From contig NC_134709.1 of assembly GCF_043290135.1 (NCBI RefSeq), positions 71,596,956-71,660,955 on the forward strand: a DNA stretch of 64,000 bases, read 5' to 3'. The DNA comes from Rhipicephalus microplus. Taxonomy: Eukaryota; Arthropoda; Arachnida; Ixodida; Ixodidae. A program made the translations under genes and the position numbers. The notes under the pieces are model-generated. The model did not search any database. It saw only the letters and a program-made list of their open reading frames with translations, and was not told the origin of the DNA. Numbering within the stretch: the stretch's first letter is position 1; every line of letters starts with the position of its first letter. This document shows, piece after piece, positions 40,833-53,799 of this stretch.

Positions 40833-42100
40833 GCTGACAAACAAGAAATCAGCCGACATTAAAGACGAATCTCTTCGCTGGACGTAGTCTTGCCCCATAA
40901 TTGAAAATCGGAAGTGTGAGCAATAGACGTCAATGGTATTATTATAAATCAAATGTGCCCATAGAACGTTATCTCTTTAGGCCAATTATTAAGGCACAGA
41001 TGGAAATTTATAACCGTTGTTGTGAGCGTGCAGCCGGACGCTCACTGAGGCCTGTCAGAGTCCTTTGTACTGTGCTGTAAGATGTGCTTTAAAATTCGAA
41101 GCAGCTGATGGCGAAGTTCAATCGAGTCTGCGTGCTCGCCCTTGCTGTACGTGCGCAACAGCTGGCCCAATCAGTGCCAGAACGCGCTCGTGCGCCAGCG
41201 CATTCTGGCCTGCGTAAGCGGCTGCGTGAGACGTGGCCCCTCCCCCTTACACTCTCCCAGACAACAGGTGATGACGTCGGGGAACGAGATTCTCCAGACG
41301 CGCGATGAACCAACGCGTTGTGTCATACAGTTAGAACACGCTGGCACGCGCGTGGCTATTGGCTGCGAGGGTCTCCACTAAAGAGGTCAGCGCTGCGATC
41401 GTTTTGACGTAACAGAGAGGATAGTAGTTGTGGAATACGGCAGCTTTGCTTTCGCGACACCACTTGCATCGCCCCCATGGCTGCACCGGTTCTTAGTCGC
41501 GATTGTACGATGCAAATTAGACATGAAAGTTCCACCAGGGGCACCTATTCGTAGTTTGCCTGGCGTATTATCAGATCTTACCGCTTCTTTAAGCACTGAG
41601 CTTCAAAACAAAAGGAAGCACGCATGGTGTCCACAGCAAAAAACGCAGGGGATTCGATGTTCTAGCCGACAACCCAACCCAGCACCCTACGAGTGACGTC
41701 ATCACGTAGGCGGCGTCACCATATGTCCTCGAGGCCAATATAGGAGCCGTGGTGTGCAAACGTGGTATGCACACCCCGCGCTGCTTCGCATCGCCTAACG
41801 ATCCCCTTTTGCGGAACATGGTGTAATTTTTTATAACTTCGTGTGATGCGCTCCGCGCAAGCTTGTCTCACGAAGCAAGCGCGGGCGACAGCCTGCACGG
41901 AATTACTCATCACCCCTCGACGATCAGTCATCTTGCGCCTGCTTTGGTTCAAGCTCCATTCGAATAGGGTGCTACGGAAATGTGCCTTCTTTGCCCTCCT
42001 TTTGAAGGCAGTGGAATATGCTACAAGAGTCTATAAAGGGAGCGCTCCTCACGAAATATTGTGAGACCTTGTATGACGTAAAAGCATCGCCATGGCTCGT
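40833..42100. other. GC-rich stretch without a recognised gene
   Basis: It contains two TGACGTCA-like CRE motifs (41272 TGACGTCGG imperfect; 41695 TGACGTCATCACG) and a hairpin GGTGTGCA/TGCACACC (41751-41775, 9-base loop). The frames on both strands show no domain. It could be a promoter or a repeat. Confidence 0.35.
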
Positions 42101-45100
42101 CGGCCCACAAGGTAGCGAATACACGTTTGTGCTTCTCCGGGACGATCAGCCTGTGGGATCCCCTTATAGACTTGCGTATACCGCAGCGCCTACGTAAGAC
42201 TCAGCAGATTTATCGTGCTCTTGCTTCTTTCCCTCCGTCTACTATTTCTTATCCCCCTCCTCTCCTTTGAGAGACCGACCGCCCGTGAAAAGGGACCGCG
42301 AAACACGGCCGCCTGTCTCATCTAAAATGCTAATGCCTTCGTCTACGTTTCGTGCATACTTGCCGTGAGAATTATCCCACCTGGTCAATACTATGCAGCG
42401 TTTCGCACTTTTTCGTGCGGTATCACGTACAATTCATCGAGTATGATGAAGTACTAAGGGAAATGAAGGAAAGGGGCACTTATTTTGTGACTGCGCTCCC
42501 TTGACGATTCTGTAATATAGTGGCCTTGATTGTCTCAGTCTCACCCGAACTCGGGATCAACGAATAGACTTCTTGCAGTGAACTAACACCTAGAATGTTC
42601 ATGCCCTTAAGACACACCTCTTTGGGAGAGTCTTACATGCCTCACTGATTTGTGAAATCAGTCTTCAAAGGGACTTAACCGCATTCTCTAGTGCGAACAC
42701 TAAAAATTGTAAAGACGAGGCAGTGGTTTTTTGTGTGCAGTGCCTCATTTCGTTGTGCACGCACATGGAACCGACTAAGCGCAAAACGTTAGCTACAGAG
42801 GAAGCTTCAGCAAAATTATGAGAATTGTTTGGACGTTGAATAAGTGTCCAGAAACCTAATATGAAGGGGAGGTTGCAACAATGTACCATTTCACGGCTAC
42901 CGACGCAGCATCTAAGTTTTCATATGCAAAGATGGATTTGGTTCAATGTTGATGCCACGTACTTGCTGAAGGCTTCACATAGAGACCGTTTGGACTTGGT
43001 CTGCCAATCGGCTTCGGTTCAGAAAATTTAGCAGCAAATAATAAATAGTTCAATCACCGAAGTTGTTAAGTAAAGTTGGGGGCTAGACAAAACAAAACGC
43101 ACACCCTAGATTTTATGATTCAAGGTCATAAACTTTTGCTGCGGGCATCAAGGAAACAAAATTTAGAAAGTGTGCTACGTAATAGTTCAAATGCTCTTGC
43201 TAGTACAGGGTCGTGTCTATAAAAACTTATGACAATAATGTTTAATGCAACAAAAACAGTAATGGTGCGGCTGTACATTGCCTTGCGACCTAAAACCGTA
43301 TTGCGTTTAACGAACTCAGGTTTTGATAATATAAAGAAACGTGACTAACAATCTTTTACTATGTGATTGCGTCATCCCTCGCTGGAGAATTGTTCTCAAT
43401 AGCATTTAAAATATTCACACGGAGAGAGTATAAGCCGAACAGCATGGATAATTAGGTCAACGAACTAAGAAAAATAGAATGACAAACATTGCCACGTACG
43501 TAGTCAAGACTTCAAAAAAAAAAAGAGCTCTCATAGCCTGTGGCAGCAAACAGCAAAAGAAAAAAAATGCCGTGTTTAGAGTCAGACGAGGTAAGGAAAA
43601 TACGCGAACCTGAAAGGCAGCAACAGTGGCAAGCCACAGTTCTCAGTCGCATTGGCTAACTTTTTTTTTTGCAAACGAGAGCAGGTGCAATGAAGCAGCA
43701 CTGATAGCTTATGCAAGTCAAAATTATCTTCCCCCTAATCTCATATACCACCAGTTTTTTCTAATTTCAGTGCGCTAGTGCGGCTTTCCCTGCACCGCAG
43801 CCGTGAGTAACGCCTCGCGATTGCTGTCTTTACTACTGTGCCCTATCCACCACCTTCTCTACCTCGTAAACTTCTGCCCTTCAGTCGGGCCGTACTCTCT
43901 ACTGCGTACCTTGCATGTGCACCGAGGTGTAAAACCTTATAGCCAGGGGAGCCGTCTTTAGGCGCCCGGAACCATATGGTTCAGACTGATCGATACGCCC
44001 TCATGTGCTCGACTGGGTCATTGTTGCCTTGCACCATTTCTTCAAGTGTTAGCGTTGCTAGCAAAAAAAAAAGACGTAATCTTATCAATCCAAGCCGTTC
44101 TATGCAGTGAATGACGGGGAACTATCGAGCAAGAAGTGTTAAAGGCAATGAAAAGACGGGAAGGTTACTGAGATAGCATTGCCAGTTACTGAGAGGGCAT
44201 CGCCAGCCAGACAAAAAAAAGTGGTAAAGTGTGAAAGAGGCGCCAGTTTTAGTCATACAGCCTACGTACGTACTAGTCTGAGTTCTATAGAGACGAATAA
44301 CAGAACTTTATTGTTTAGCCACCTCCATTCAGCTTATAATGCGAAAGCTTTCTGCAAGGACGAAGTAACACAAATTTGTTATGTGCCAAACTTTGGATTT
44401 ATGTTTAGTGCATACTGTCGAAAATAATGCATGAACACTGTGCCAGATAGCACGTGAGCTTTGTGGAGGGATTGGCTCAAGTTTTTAGTTCCTACACCTT
44501 TCGTGCCTCTGTTCTTTGTAACAGCGCAAACATATAGGATGTGGTTAAAACATGTTTTCTACTTGATTTCGTTCATACGGCTTCCTGGCAGACGCGAATA
44601 GACCGCACAGGAAATACAGACCGACATGGCAGTGCCATTGCAGTTTGTATTTACTGTTCTGTCTAATTCAACTTTTTCAGAGAGCTAAAATTGGCCTTTA
44701 AAAGCACTGGGCTTTTAGTCCTACAGAGCAGCAACAGCTATTGCTCGCGCTGGTGGCAGAGGCCATGATAAATAACACCCTCGCTACATCCGCTTTAATG
44801 TTTCTTTTTGATTTCTCTTTGTCCACTCCACTTGGTCGCTGCCTCTTGGTCATTCAAAATTTTTGGCTATGTGTGCTCGCAGTAAGCTCGTTTCGTTGCT
44901 GCATTGAAGAGTCGCGCCATCCGGCCTTTTTTGGTGGTATACTCCGCCTTTGTGTGTTCTGTTGCTGAAAAATAGACCGGGTGCTTCAAGAAATGTGCAA
45001 AAATCCTTGAAAAATAACCAAAGTGTGATAGTTGTTCGATGCCTTCTCAGCTGCTTTTTCTGTAGCGCCAGCATATAAAGATGTCTAAAAACAGGATTTT

Positions 45101-45116
45101 TCACACTAATTAAAAA
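42101..45116. other. No gene recognised
   Basis: Three kilobases with no domain, RNA gene or repeat family I can name. The longest frame is 82 codons (44179-44427). Confidence 0.45.
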
Positions 45117-45706
45117 AATGACAGCATATCTACGGGGTGAATAATAAAGAGTGGGTTGAAGCTGGGTTCGCACGTCGCTGCCGTGCCACTTAGGCCTCTC
45201 TTTGTTGTACTGCAGGGTCCTCGTGGCACTCCCGCACAGCTTCACGGCGTGCTTCTGCCTCGCACGCCCGCACGTTGGAGTCTCTTCTTCGAGCACGAGC
45301 CACCGCCGTCTTGCGCGCCCATCGCTCAGCAGCTTTGTTCATCCTCTGTCGTCGAGCCTGTGAATGCGCGCGCGTGCCATAACGGCGCTTTAATTATACT
45401 ATAGAGCACCCCCTGGCGTTCGGTGCCACGAAGAACACGCGATGGTCTCTTTCTCCTTCTGTCCGTGTGATGTCATTCCTTCTTTTCTACAAGTAACGCC
45501 CTCCAGTGTCGTACCATTTGCATTTTTCAGTGTATAGCACAAGAACCGCCATCTCATGTTTCTTTTCATCGTGTACTCATCATATACAAGTACCACCATC
45601 CAGCAGACATTATAAGGACCACTTTCTCGGGTATGTGCCACCGGTGGTTACAAGCGATGACAAAAGACGAACGGGCGACGCCATAAGGAGCTTCGCCCGT
45701 AGAAAA
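45117..45706 (+). repeat. Repeat B, diverged and longer copy
   Basis: It starts ACAGCATATCTACGGGGTGA. It ends CCATCCAGCAGACATTATAA, ... GCCATAAGGAGCTTCGCCCG. The centre (about 45170-45420) does not match other copies and may be an insertion. The 148-codon minus frame across it has no domain. Confidence 0.65.
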
Positions 45707-47013
45707 TATGAAGACCTTACGTTTTATTTATAGGAGTAAAGTGGTTGTGCCAAAAGAGAAAATCGACGTCCTTCATGATAACAACCACTTGCATTGTAGA
45801 AATTTCCACAAAACGGCCTTCATTGAAGATGGGAAGCAGTGACATTCACCCAACTTCAGCGGCTAAACCGAAAGAGGAACGCTGAAGAGCGCAGATGTCA
45901 TATTACAAAATATTCTGAATTAATAAGCGTCGTTATGCCGACCATCAACCGACTTTGTCGTGTGTGCGTTTGCAAGTTGCGCTTACACACTTATACCCAG
46001 CATAGCACACACGCATTAACATAAGTGGAATAATTTAAATGTGTAAACAGTGGCATCATTTCGGTGATCTGCTTGTCGAACTCGTTCTTGTTTTGAATTT
46101 AGTCTCACCCATCGATTTGGTTGAATTCTTCTGAGCTGCAAAAAAAAATACAGGAGGCCGCTTTTTCTCTATCTCAAAGCTGCACTGAGTTCTTCGCTTG
46201 AAGAAATTTCGTTCTCTCAAAGAGTTGGACCAGTTTTTGGACCAGTTTTTTTACCATTGTTGAAGCATGCGAGCAAAAAGCACAGAAACTTTGACTGCGG
46301 TGAAGAGGCGCTATCTTGATGGACACTTACCAATGCATGTGCAGCACGTAAGTATCGCCAGACACATCACCAGTTGAAAGAAAGAGTACACAATTATCTC
46401 TCTTTCCGTCGTTGCAACACTCGATTCCTTGTCAAGGTGGCAAATTCATGGTGTGCTAATCTGCGCTGTTCCTGATGTAGTATGCTCCACTATTTCTTGT
46501 ACTTCTTGGTCCTTTCCACTCACAAGATAAGTGACACTATTAAAAAGCGGGTGGCAGCCACATCTATGACAGTGACATAGTTTTTGTTCTTGGCCACACT
46601 TGATAATTTGAAGTCTTTTAAATCGGTACGAAGTTCAAAAGTTTATGACTGTGCATACTGACTTGCACGTCAAGAAGTCCGAGAAAACTTATCTGCTCCG
46701 CCCCGCCCCGAAAAAAAAAAACCAGCTTGTCTGAAGCATATGACGGTTCAGGCATTGAAAGCCTCTGAATATACTGCGCATTAACTTTTTTAGAGCGAAG
46801 TTGTCTACGGCTACTCTCTTGCGGATAGCATCAGCGGCTAAAAACCGCGAGAAACAACAGTTTCCGGGGAACCTAATAACTCGACTATTCCAGCAGATTA
46901 GATGAAAACAAATAGATACTAATAAGTACACAAGGTGTACGAGTTTTTCCGCATGTCATAATCACTTGAACAATTTCCCTTCATAGACGAACACTTGCAT
47001 TAGCAACAAACGT
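45707..47013. other. No gene recognised
   Basis: A local direct duplication TTGGACCAGTTTTT (46224 and 46237). Nothing else supported. Confidence 0.45.
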
Positions 47014-47264
47014 GCCCCGCCGCGGTGGTCTAGTGGCTAAGGTACTCGGCTGCTGACCCGCAGGGCGCGGGTTCGAATCCCGGCTGCGGCGGCTGCATTT
47101 CCGATGGAGGCGGAAATGTTGTAGGCCCGTGTGCTCAGATTTGGGTGCACGTTAAAGAACCCCAGGTGGTCTAAATTTCCGGAGCCCTCCACTACGGCGT
47201 CTCTCATAATCATATAGTGGTTTTGGGACGTTAAACCCCACTTATCAATCAAATCAATCAAGCC
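47014..47264 (+). mobile_element. tRNA-derived SINE, well preserved
   Basis: A box TGGTCTAGTGG at 47026-47036 and a perfect B box GGTTCGAATCC at 47070-47080 form an internal pol III promoter. The body contains GATGGAGGCGGAAATG, GGCCCGTGTGCTCAGATTTG, CCCCAGGTGGTCTAAATTTC and CTCTCATAATCATATAGTGG. The tail is (ATCA)n. Related tRNA-derived SINEs are known from ticks (Ruka-type), which I cannot confirm by search. No obvious target duplication. Confidence 0.9.
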
Positions 47265-48185
47265 GTTTTAGTATTTTCGAAATGACAGGGCTTGCCGTGA
47301 ACTATATGATCTCATTTTGATACCGCTGTCGTGCGACGATGACGAGATGATAAGGGCGATGTGCACAAGAAACAGGAAGTATTTTGATGTATGTCTCTTT
47401 ATTCGCTCAATGTACTCAATATTGACAATATGTAAATTTACTATAGCAATATTCACTTTGTCATGTACGTCATAATTTGATATTTACTGGTCTGCATCAT
47501 TACAGTATTAGGAAAGCTGGCAGTCTTGCCTTTCATATATTGATGGTCTTTTCAAAATTTCTGAGAAGACCCGATGCTGCTGATCGTTTACACTTGTACA
47601 TCCAGATATCTGAAGCTACGGCAAGGTTTTGAGCTAGAAACCCGTGGACGTGATGCCACATCATTGTGTATTCAGTAGCAGAAAGAAGAAGCCGTACATC
47701 ACGGGAATACTTCGGCCTGTGTACCATTGCACGGTCAGCAGCACAACAAATCTCTGGATGGAAGAAGAGCTGCTAGTGTTCTTTTCCAGCGCAAATTTAG
47801 CCCTGGCTTGCAGTTTACTGTAGCGTAAAAAGACCGCGGTGCTCCTTATCCAATACCTTTGTGGCGTTTTGGCAAGAGTCGGCGGCGCCGTTTATTATGA
47901 GATTGACTGAGTAATCGAACCGTGTGGCTCTTTCGCTGAGCTGGAAATTGCAGCCGGAGTAATTGCTTGACCACGTCGAAACCGGAGGATGCCCATGTAC
48001 GAAGAGGCTTACGTTTATCGAGCGGGTACATCGCCTTTTACTTCTCTCGCAACATATTGTTTCACGCTTCCTGATAATTGCAGTGGCAGGAATACCAGAG
48101 ACCCTGGTAGGGGTTGAATTGACTGGTACAGACTCGATGTCTGATTGCTATCAAGTGTATTCCTGAGTAGCAATTTTGCTTTTTG
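47265..48185. other. No gene recognised
   Basis: Short frames only. Confidence 0.45.
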
Positions 48186-48460
48186 TTTCCTTCATTTCCG
48201 TGGAGCCAATGTTAACCACTTTGTACCCATCATTAGGGGGATTCGCCGTGTCTATAAAAGTATACGATAAAGGTGTTTTGACAAACCAAATCACTAATGC
48301 CTTAGATATTCTGAAATACCAAAACGTCCATACTATCGATGTATTGGTTTGCCAAAAAACCCTTATCGTAGGGACTAAAGAACTCCCTATCGTAGGGCGT
48401 TGGTTATAAACACAAAAAAAGCACCCTTGATGGTGCAATCTTGTTTAAAATGTAATGAGT
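48186..48460 (+). other. Atypical segment with bacterial-looking frame and terminator-like hairpin
   Basis: A plus frame ends at 48409 and contains FAVSIKVYDKGVLTNQITNA, LDILKYQNVHTIDVLVCQ, KTLIVGTKELPIVGRWL. I do not recognise the family. Immediately after the stop is A7-GCACC-CTTGAT-GGTGC (48414-48436), which on the minus strand reads as a stem followed by T7, like an intrinsic terminator. Two near-palindromes CCCTATCGTAGGG lie just inside the frame end. A bacterial or phage origin is a guess from style only. Confidence 0.3.
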
Positions 48461-49325
48461 ATGATTGTGACCAATGTTACACTTACCCCTTTTAGAGAGA
48501 GCTATCTTGCCCTCACAATTTAGTCATGAAACAATTATTCCATTTGGCACCTGACTGAACTAAAAGTTATAAAAATAATAAAGCAGTTTTCAGCATGAAC
48601 GTTCACCCACCGCGTATGATGGTTATGAAATATTTTTTGGTTGCTCTGCAGGTGCTGTATGGTTCAAAACGAATGAAGCTAATGAGCTGGCTTATGTCAT
48701 GACGACAGCACCAACTCCGGGAAAATATTAAGCGGCGTTGTCTACATTAACTTCCTGTTTGTAGTTTATATTCGGAGGATATCGAAAGTTTGGAGACTGT
48801 ACCCGGTGAGAAAACTTTGAATCACCCAGGAAATTTTGTTCGAATAGGTCATACCGAACAGTACATGACAGCAACTTTAGAACGGGCTGGAAATGAAATT
48901 TCGAAACAACCTTCGAAGCAGTAAAAACGTTTACTTTATTTTTTGCAGGTCGCGTGTTTCTTCAACCTCCGACACTGACTGTTCTTGTCAGCGTATGTAT
49001 AAATTTTCCGTTAATTTTTCCGTGAAATTCGTGCAATTCTTCACTAACTGCTGAAGAGATATCTGTCAATAACAAAGGCAAAAATTATCACAATTTATTG
49101 TGAGTGGCCTCGTAGTTCTGCCACATTCAAATAGGGTTAACAATCTGCAGACAATCTGAAAAGAAACGCGAATGTTGAGAATGACTTCTGCATTACTAAT
49201 TAGCTGGTAACGTATGGCACGCATGTAACTGTAACTTAACTGTTAATGGTACGAAAAACACACCCGTTTGATAAGCAAGTATCTGTTACAATTCATGTTG
49301 TCCATGTTTGTTTCTAAAAACGTTT
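48461..49325. other. No gene recognised
   Basis: AT-rich. Nothing supported. Confidence 0.45.
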
Positions 49326-49400
49326 TTATTATTTATTCAGATTCCCTAAAGGCCCTGAAGGTACTACATGGGGGGTAACAATAAGTGGAGAAAATATTAG
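49326..49400 (-). mobile_element. CR1-like LINE 3' tail, minus strand
   Basis: The complement ends CCTTCAGGGCCTTTAGGGAA then TCTGAATAAATAAT, like the 3' ends at 634-722 and 21.1 kb. The 5' boundary is unclear. Confidence 0.6.
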
Positions 49401-49574
49401 ACAGAATAAACACCAAACAATATATTAGCAATACAAGAACAAGAGTAAGTAAAAATAAAGATTGAACATTAGCTAAAGAAAAGCAAGCAAAATTCATGCA
49501 CTTAAAAATGAATCAGTTACAATTTACAGTGAGCGCGATGTCAGTAGGGGGAACGTTCCATGCGAGAAGGGCGA

Positions 49575-49800
49575 TGAGAAGCGGAGATTTTTGCGTATTG
49601 CAAGCACTTTAAGGATCTATCTATCCGTCCGTCCGTCCGTCCGTCCCTCCGTCCGTCCGTACATACATACATACATACATACATACATACATACATACAT
49701 ACATACATACATACATACATACATACATACATACATACATACATACATACATACATACATACATACATGTAGCCGGCTACGTCTGGATGTTCTCACCATC
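49575..49800 (+). repeat. Repeat A-like microsatellite end (copy 5, diverged)
   Basis: GAAGCGGAGATTTTTGCG, CAAGCACTTTAAGGATC and TATCTATC, then (CCGT)n, then (ACAT)n to 49768, then GTAGCCGGCTACGTCTGG. The flanks are recognisable but decayed versions of the repeat A blocks. Confidence 0.55.
49620..49768. repeat. (CCGT)n then (ACAT)n microsatellite
   Basis: About 10 CCGT units (one CCCT) followed by about 27 ACAT units. MYVC and HTYI frames are artefacts. Confidence 0.95.
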
Positions 49801-49984
49801 CCCTTGATTAAACCAGAATTACAATGTGATGGTAAGATGGTGGTAATTGAAGTCGCCGGTCATGGCATTGATAATGTCACAATCACGCCGTGTGTCTTGT
49901 CAAACCACCCGTGGTCGATTTTGTTTCACACGTGATTGACAGTTTATATCTACCTAGGAACGGCGAGAACACACTCAAATAATT

Positions 49985-50504
49985 TTAACCCTTTTGGCCC
50001 TGGCGGTGTCAATTGACACCATCACACATTTCTCCTAGTATCTCGGAAACGTAACCAATGAGGCTCATTCTTGGGGGCATAGTTTTCCAATGATCGCCAC
50101 TGCAATCGACACCAATATTGTGGCACGTTTGTGGAGGTAGCAGCCACAAAGAAGAAGCGCGACCGAGGTCTTCCAAGAAGCCGAGGCGCGTAAGTTTAGG
50201 CGGGTAAGCGCCATTTTTGGGACGGCGTACCGAAGCTGTTTCAGTGAGTATTAGGCTGAAAAGTAAGACGGTGGTTGCCATTTTTTGCACACCATTGATT
50301 AGCAGGAAAAAAGAAGTCATTGTTTTTCATTTTCCAATTACTGGGCCCTAATCACCTAATTTTATGCCACGTTAAATAATAAAAAAAATTCTTATACCAG
50401 TGGCTCAATTTTTGTTTGTGGTCTTCTGAGGCCCTACCTACGAGAAAAACGCGCACAAAAAGTGTATCCAAACAAAATAAAAAATCCAGGGCTGAAAGGG
50501 TTAA
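49985..50504 (+). mobile_element. piggyBac-like MITE with TTAA flanks
   Basis: TTAA at 49985-49988 and 50501-50504. Inverted ends CCCTTTTGGCCCTG and CAGGGCTGAAAGGG differ at two positions. The element body is 512 bp. A perfect 16-bp palindrome GGTGTCAATTGACACC lies at 50005-50020. TTAA duplication with CCC-starting ends is the piggyBac signature. No transposase is encoded. Confidence 0.8.
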
Positions 50505-51559
50505 CGCGTGAGCGTTAGTGAAAAATCACAGCGTGCCCTTGAAGTGAACGATGGCGAGTGGGCGAAGCTTCGGGGGATCACTAACCCACGTAATTGTTTT
50601 TCTCTCTTAACGAAAGGTATTTCATTACCATGAAAGAGAGAGAGAGATAGCCGGGGGTGACAGCGTTTGATAGATCTTGAGGCGCCACCAAGACTGTTTA
50701 AAAACATTATCTTTTAAACCGCCTTGGGCGATACAGTGAAAGAAACAGCGTGCCACGAGCGCAACCGCGGTCATCGTTCTCCTCTTCCACCTACGATTGG
50801 CGTGCTCATGCACCGTGAATGCCATCGACATCACAGGGACAAGGCCCCATCCCAACGTGCTTCGCCCCTGAAAGCTGAAATCCGTTAGCATTGACGCGAT
50901 GAATGCGCAGAATAAATTTCAGCTTCCCAGCAGAAATCGTACCCTAGCATTCGGCCAGGCAATCAAGTATTCCGCCACACAGCCCTGCCAAGTCTCGGAA
51001 CTACTTTTGAAGACATCCCTGGTGTTCATGAAGCGTGAATTGTTGTTGCAGTGCTGGCTGTAAAATTTTATAAACATTACCTATGTATTCCTTTGATTCA
51101 GTCGTCACGTCGGGTTAATGTCAATAGTAGTTAGGCGCCCATCCGCTGAAATCTATTCCAGGCCTACCATCCCTGCGAGCACCACCGTTTCATATCAGCT
51201 TACTTGCTTATGGTAAGGTGACATGGTAAGGCACCTCTGAACATCTGGTTATGGAAGCCATATGCGGCCATTTAACATATGTCGGTGCGCGCATTTGCAC
51301 ATCATATTTTCAGCAACCGTACGTAACGTTTAGCTGAGTTGAAATATACAACACAGTAACCTTCCATGTGCATGCTTCTCATGAAGTCGATTTCCAGGGT
51401 GCGTAAGATCTGCTGATTTTTTATTAATTTATTTTTTATAATACTCTCAGAGCCAACTGGTTTTTAGGAGTGGAGAGGTTATTTTTATCAAATGTTCTGA
51501 GAATAAACGTTCGACAAATGGAAGAGAAATAAGGTGTTCTAGATTTAATGTGTGTGTTT
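50505..51559. other. No gene; possible B-related element at 50560-50880
   Basis: GGGCGAAGCTTCGGGGGATC (50562) and, inverted, CAGGGGCGAAGCACGTTGGG (end about 50873) bracket about 310 bases. The GGGGCGAAGC ends recall repeat B but the interior does not match. A short (GA)n run is at 50634-50648. Confidence 0.35.
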
Positions 51560-51890
51560 AGAAAAATTATTGACGATTCAGAGTTCCTTGCCCAGAGTGC
51601 TACTGAAGAGCAGTGTGTTTAGAAAAACAGGTTAGCGATTTAGAGTACTTAATACTCTGCAATTGGAAAGCTGAAAGCCGTCCCGTGGACCTCTTACCGA
51701 AGTGGGGGGTTAGAAAAAGGGGGTAACAATTTAGAGCACAGGGTATTCTACTAAGGGAGAGCTTAAAGCCGTCCCGAGCTGACAAGAGTGCAGTAAGGCT
51801 CAGTCTTTACATGTGTTTAGAAAAGAAGTTGTTAACGATTTAGAGTACGAGGTACTCTACTATGGGAGAACAGAAAGCCGTCCCGTAAGC
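51560..51890 (+). repeat. Repeat D array, four modules
   Basis: Modules at about 51570, 51634, 51729 and 51837. Typical content is GATTTAGAGTACGAGGTACT, CTACTATGGGAGAACAGAAA, GCCGTCCCG. Spacers vary from about 60 to 110 bases. Confidence 0.7.
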
Positions 51891-53799
51891 AAAATTGGAG
51901 TGAATTTCTGGTGTAACCAATAGATAACGTGGATGCTGGCACACATATGCCACTCCGAAAAGTCAACACACAAGCACAAGCTTCGGTTAAGATTTTTTCA
52001 GCACAAATACCTTGGCATGACAACAACCGCAGCATGAAGCAGCTTCTAAGAGAGCCTTAAGGTGGGCACACTATCCTTTAAGATAACGCCTCCTCATGCT
52101 TGGCATGAACCACAATTTCCTAAATATCTTGACAAAAAATCAAAAGCAGCAATGGAAGGCATCTGGCAAGGTCACAGTGCGATAAACAAATTGGTGACAT
52201 GTTCAAAGCTCACTGGTTTAATTGTGAGTACGGAATGTTTGAGTGATGAGGCTAACAACGCCCTCAACCCCTTTACACTGCCTCAACAGTCACGTGATGG
52301 CACAGCTGCCCATGCGGCAACTCCATCGTCAGAAGGCATGCTGTAGCAGTCGAGTTAGTGGGATGGCTACCACGCGAACATGTCGCCTGTGTAGCGTGGC
52401 CACAATCTGCCCGCTCGTGCAAAAAAGGGAGAGGCACGCAGCGTGTGCCTCTCACAGCGTGTGCCTCTCACTGCCGTGCACACTTTGAAATTTACAAAGT
52501 GTCCTTCCATTTTTTCTTCTTCAGATTATAAAAACAGTAGTGTTTATTTCTAGAAAGCGAAATAAAATGAACAAAGCAATTAGCACAGGTAAGAGATTAT
52601 CCAGGTTACGCAATGTTTGCGAGTATTTCGTGGGAAAACAAGCAGTCAGTGATTGTTGCGACATCTTAGGGAAGGCGGTTTGAATACTTAGACTTACGGA
52701 AAATGAAGGACGTGAAGACCGACCTAATATTGCATGATGCAATCCCTATTTCAACACCGATGCTGTTTAAACTATCGGTAACTTTCACTCCATCGTTAAA
52801 AACTCTTAAGTTGGTTATGCTCCCCAGAAATAGCGCCCCTGTTTCTTTGGCGATATAATTTTGTGAAGCTATTCCACATGCTAGCGTTAAACGAAAATTC
52901 TCTTTGGCAAACTGGAGCTCGTGACATACTTGAAAGAGAGAGAAAGAAGAAAAAGGTAAGAGAAAGAAACGGAGAAATGTAGAGAAGAATAAACAGAATA
53001 AACAAGCTAGAAGATGGCCACGTTACGTAGGAACAAACATTCTTTAGGAAAGATTGACATATGCTCATTCCTTCTCATAGGAAAGGTACCAATCGATTGT
53101 TTACTTATTGGTAAATGATTTGGTTTCAACGAAATGGAAATATGCTTACCTAACCCCTTCAGTAGTTTAAGAAGCAGAGGATTGAGTATGATTTAAAGAA
53201 TATGGGAGGGAACACTCGAATAGCCTTTGAAAAGTCACCGTGGCTATGGGTGGGAACGTTTCGGAAAGAAGATAGATGGGGCAGAACGCACATTTGAAAG
53301 TGTGCGCTCTCTCTTATCCGTCTTCTTTTTAAAACATTCCCCGCACACCAAGAAACTATATTTCATTCAAAAAGACTAAGCGCACTTACCAAGTGCGAAA
53401 GAGCTTATACCACTTGACTCTCAATTAGGTGAAAACAAGCGACTTTCATGGGGATTCATTTAAATTAAACGTGCAGTAAACACGAATTCCATGTTACCTT
53501 TGCTAGTGCTGACGCAAGTACATACCTTTAAAACGCCAGCTAGCTGAGGAACAGATCACACCTTGCCGAACGTTAAATGATAAGGTATTAGCATGGTTAA
53601 TAACTCACAGGAAAATTTATTCTACACTTGAGGGTTTCTTCATCGGCACATTCTCAATTCTTCACTTTGACCAAGCGTGTATTATTCAGTGTGATATAAA
53701 TAACTGCAACAACTGTGGAAACACATTCAAGGCTAACACCTCAAACAGCGTAAAAAAACACGAAATAAGTACACCTTTCACTTGCTTGACAGAAATGAA
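51891..53799. other. No gene recognised
   Basis: A short duplication CAGCGTGTGCCTCTCA (52438 and 52454) is followed by a stem ACACTTTG/CAAAGTGT (52480-52502). Nothing else supported. Confidence 0.45.

Noticed and set aside
44850..45296. 148-codon minus-strand frame
   Set aside because: It overlaps repeat B and unannotated flank and has no domain.
48151..48438. Minus-strand 95-codon frame
   Set aside because: It is the complement of the more protein-like plus frame and has no recognised motif.
49541..49935. MYVC and HTYI repeat frames
   Set aside because: Translation of (ACAT)n; not a gene.
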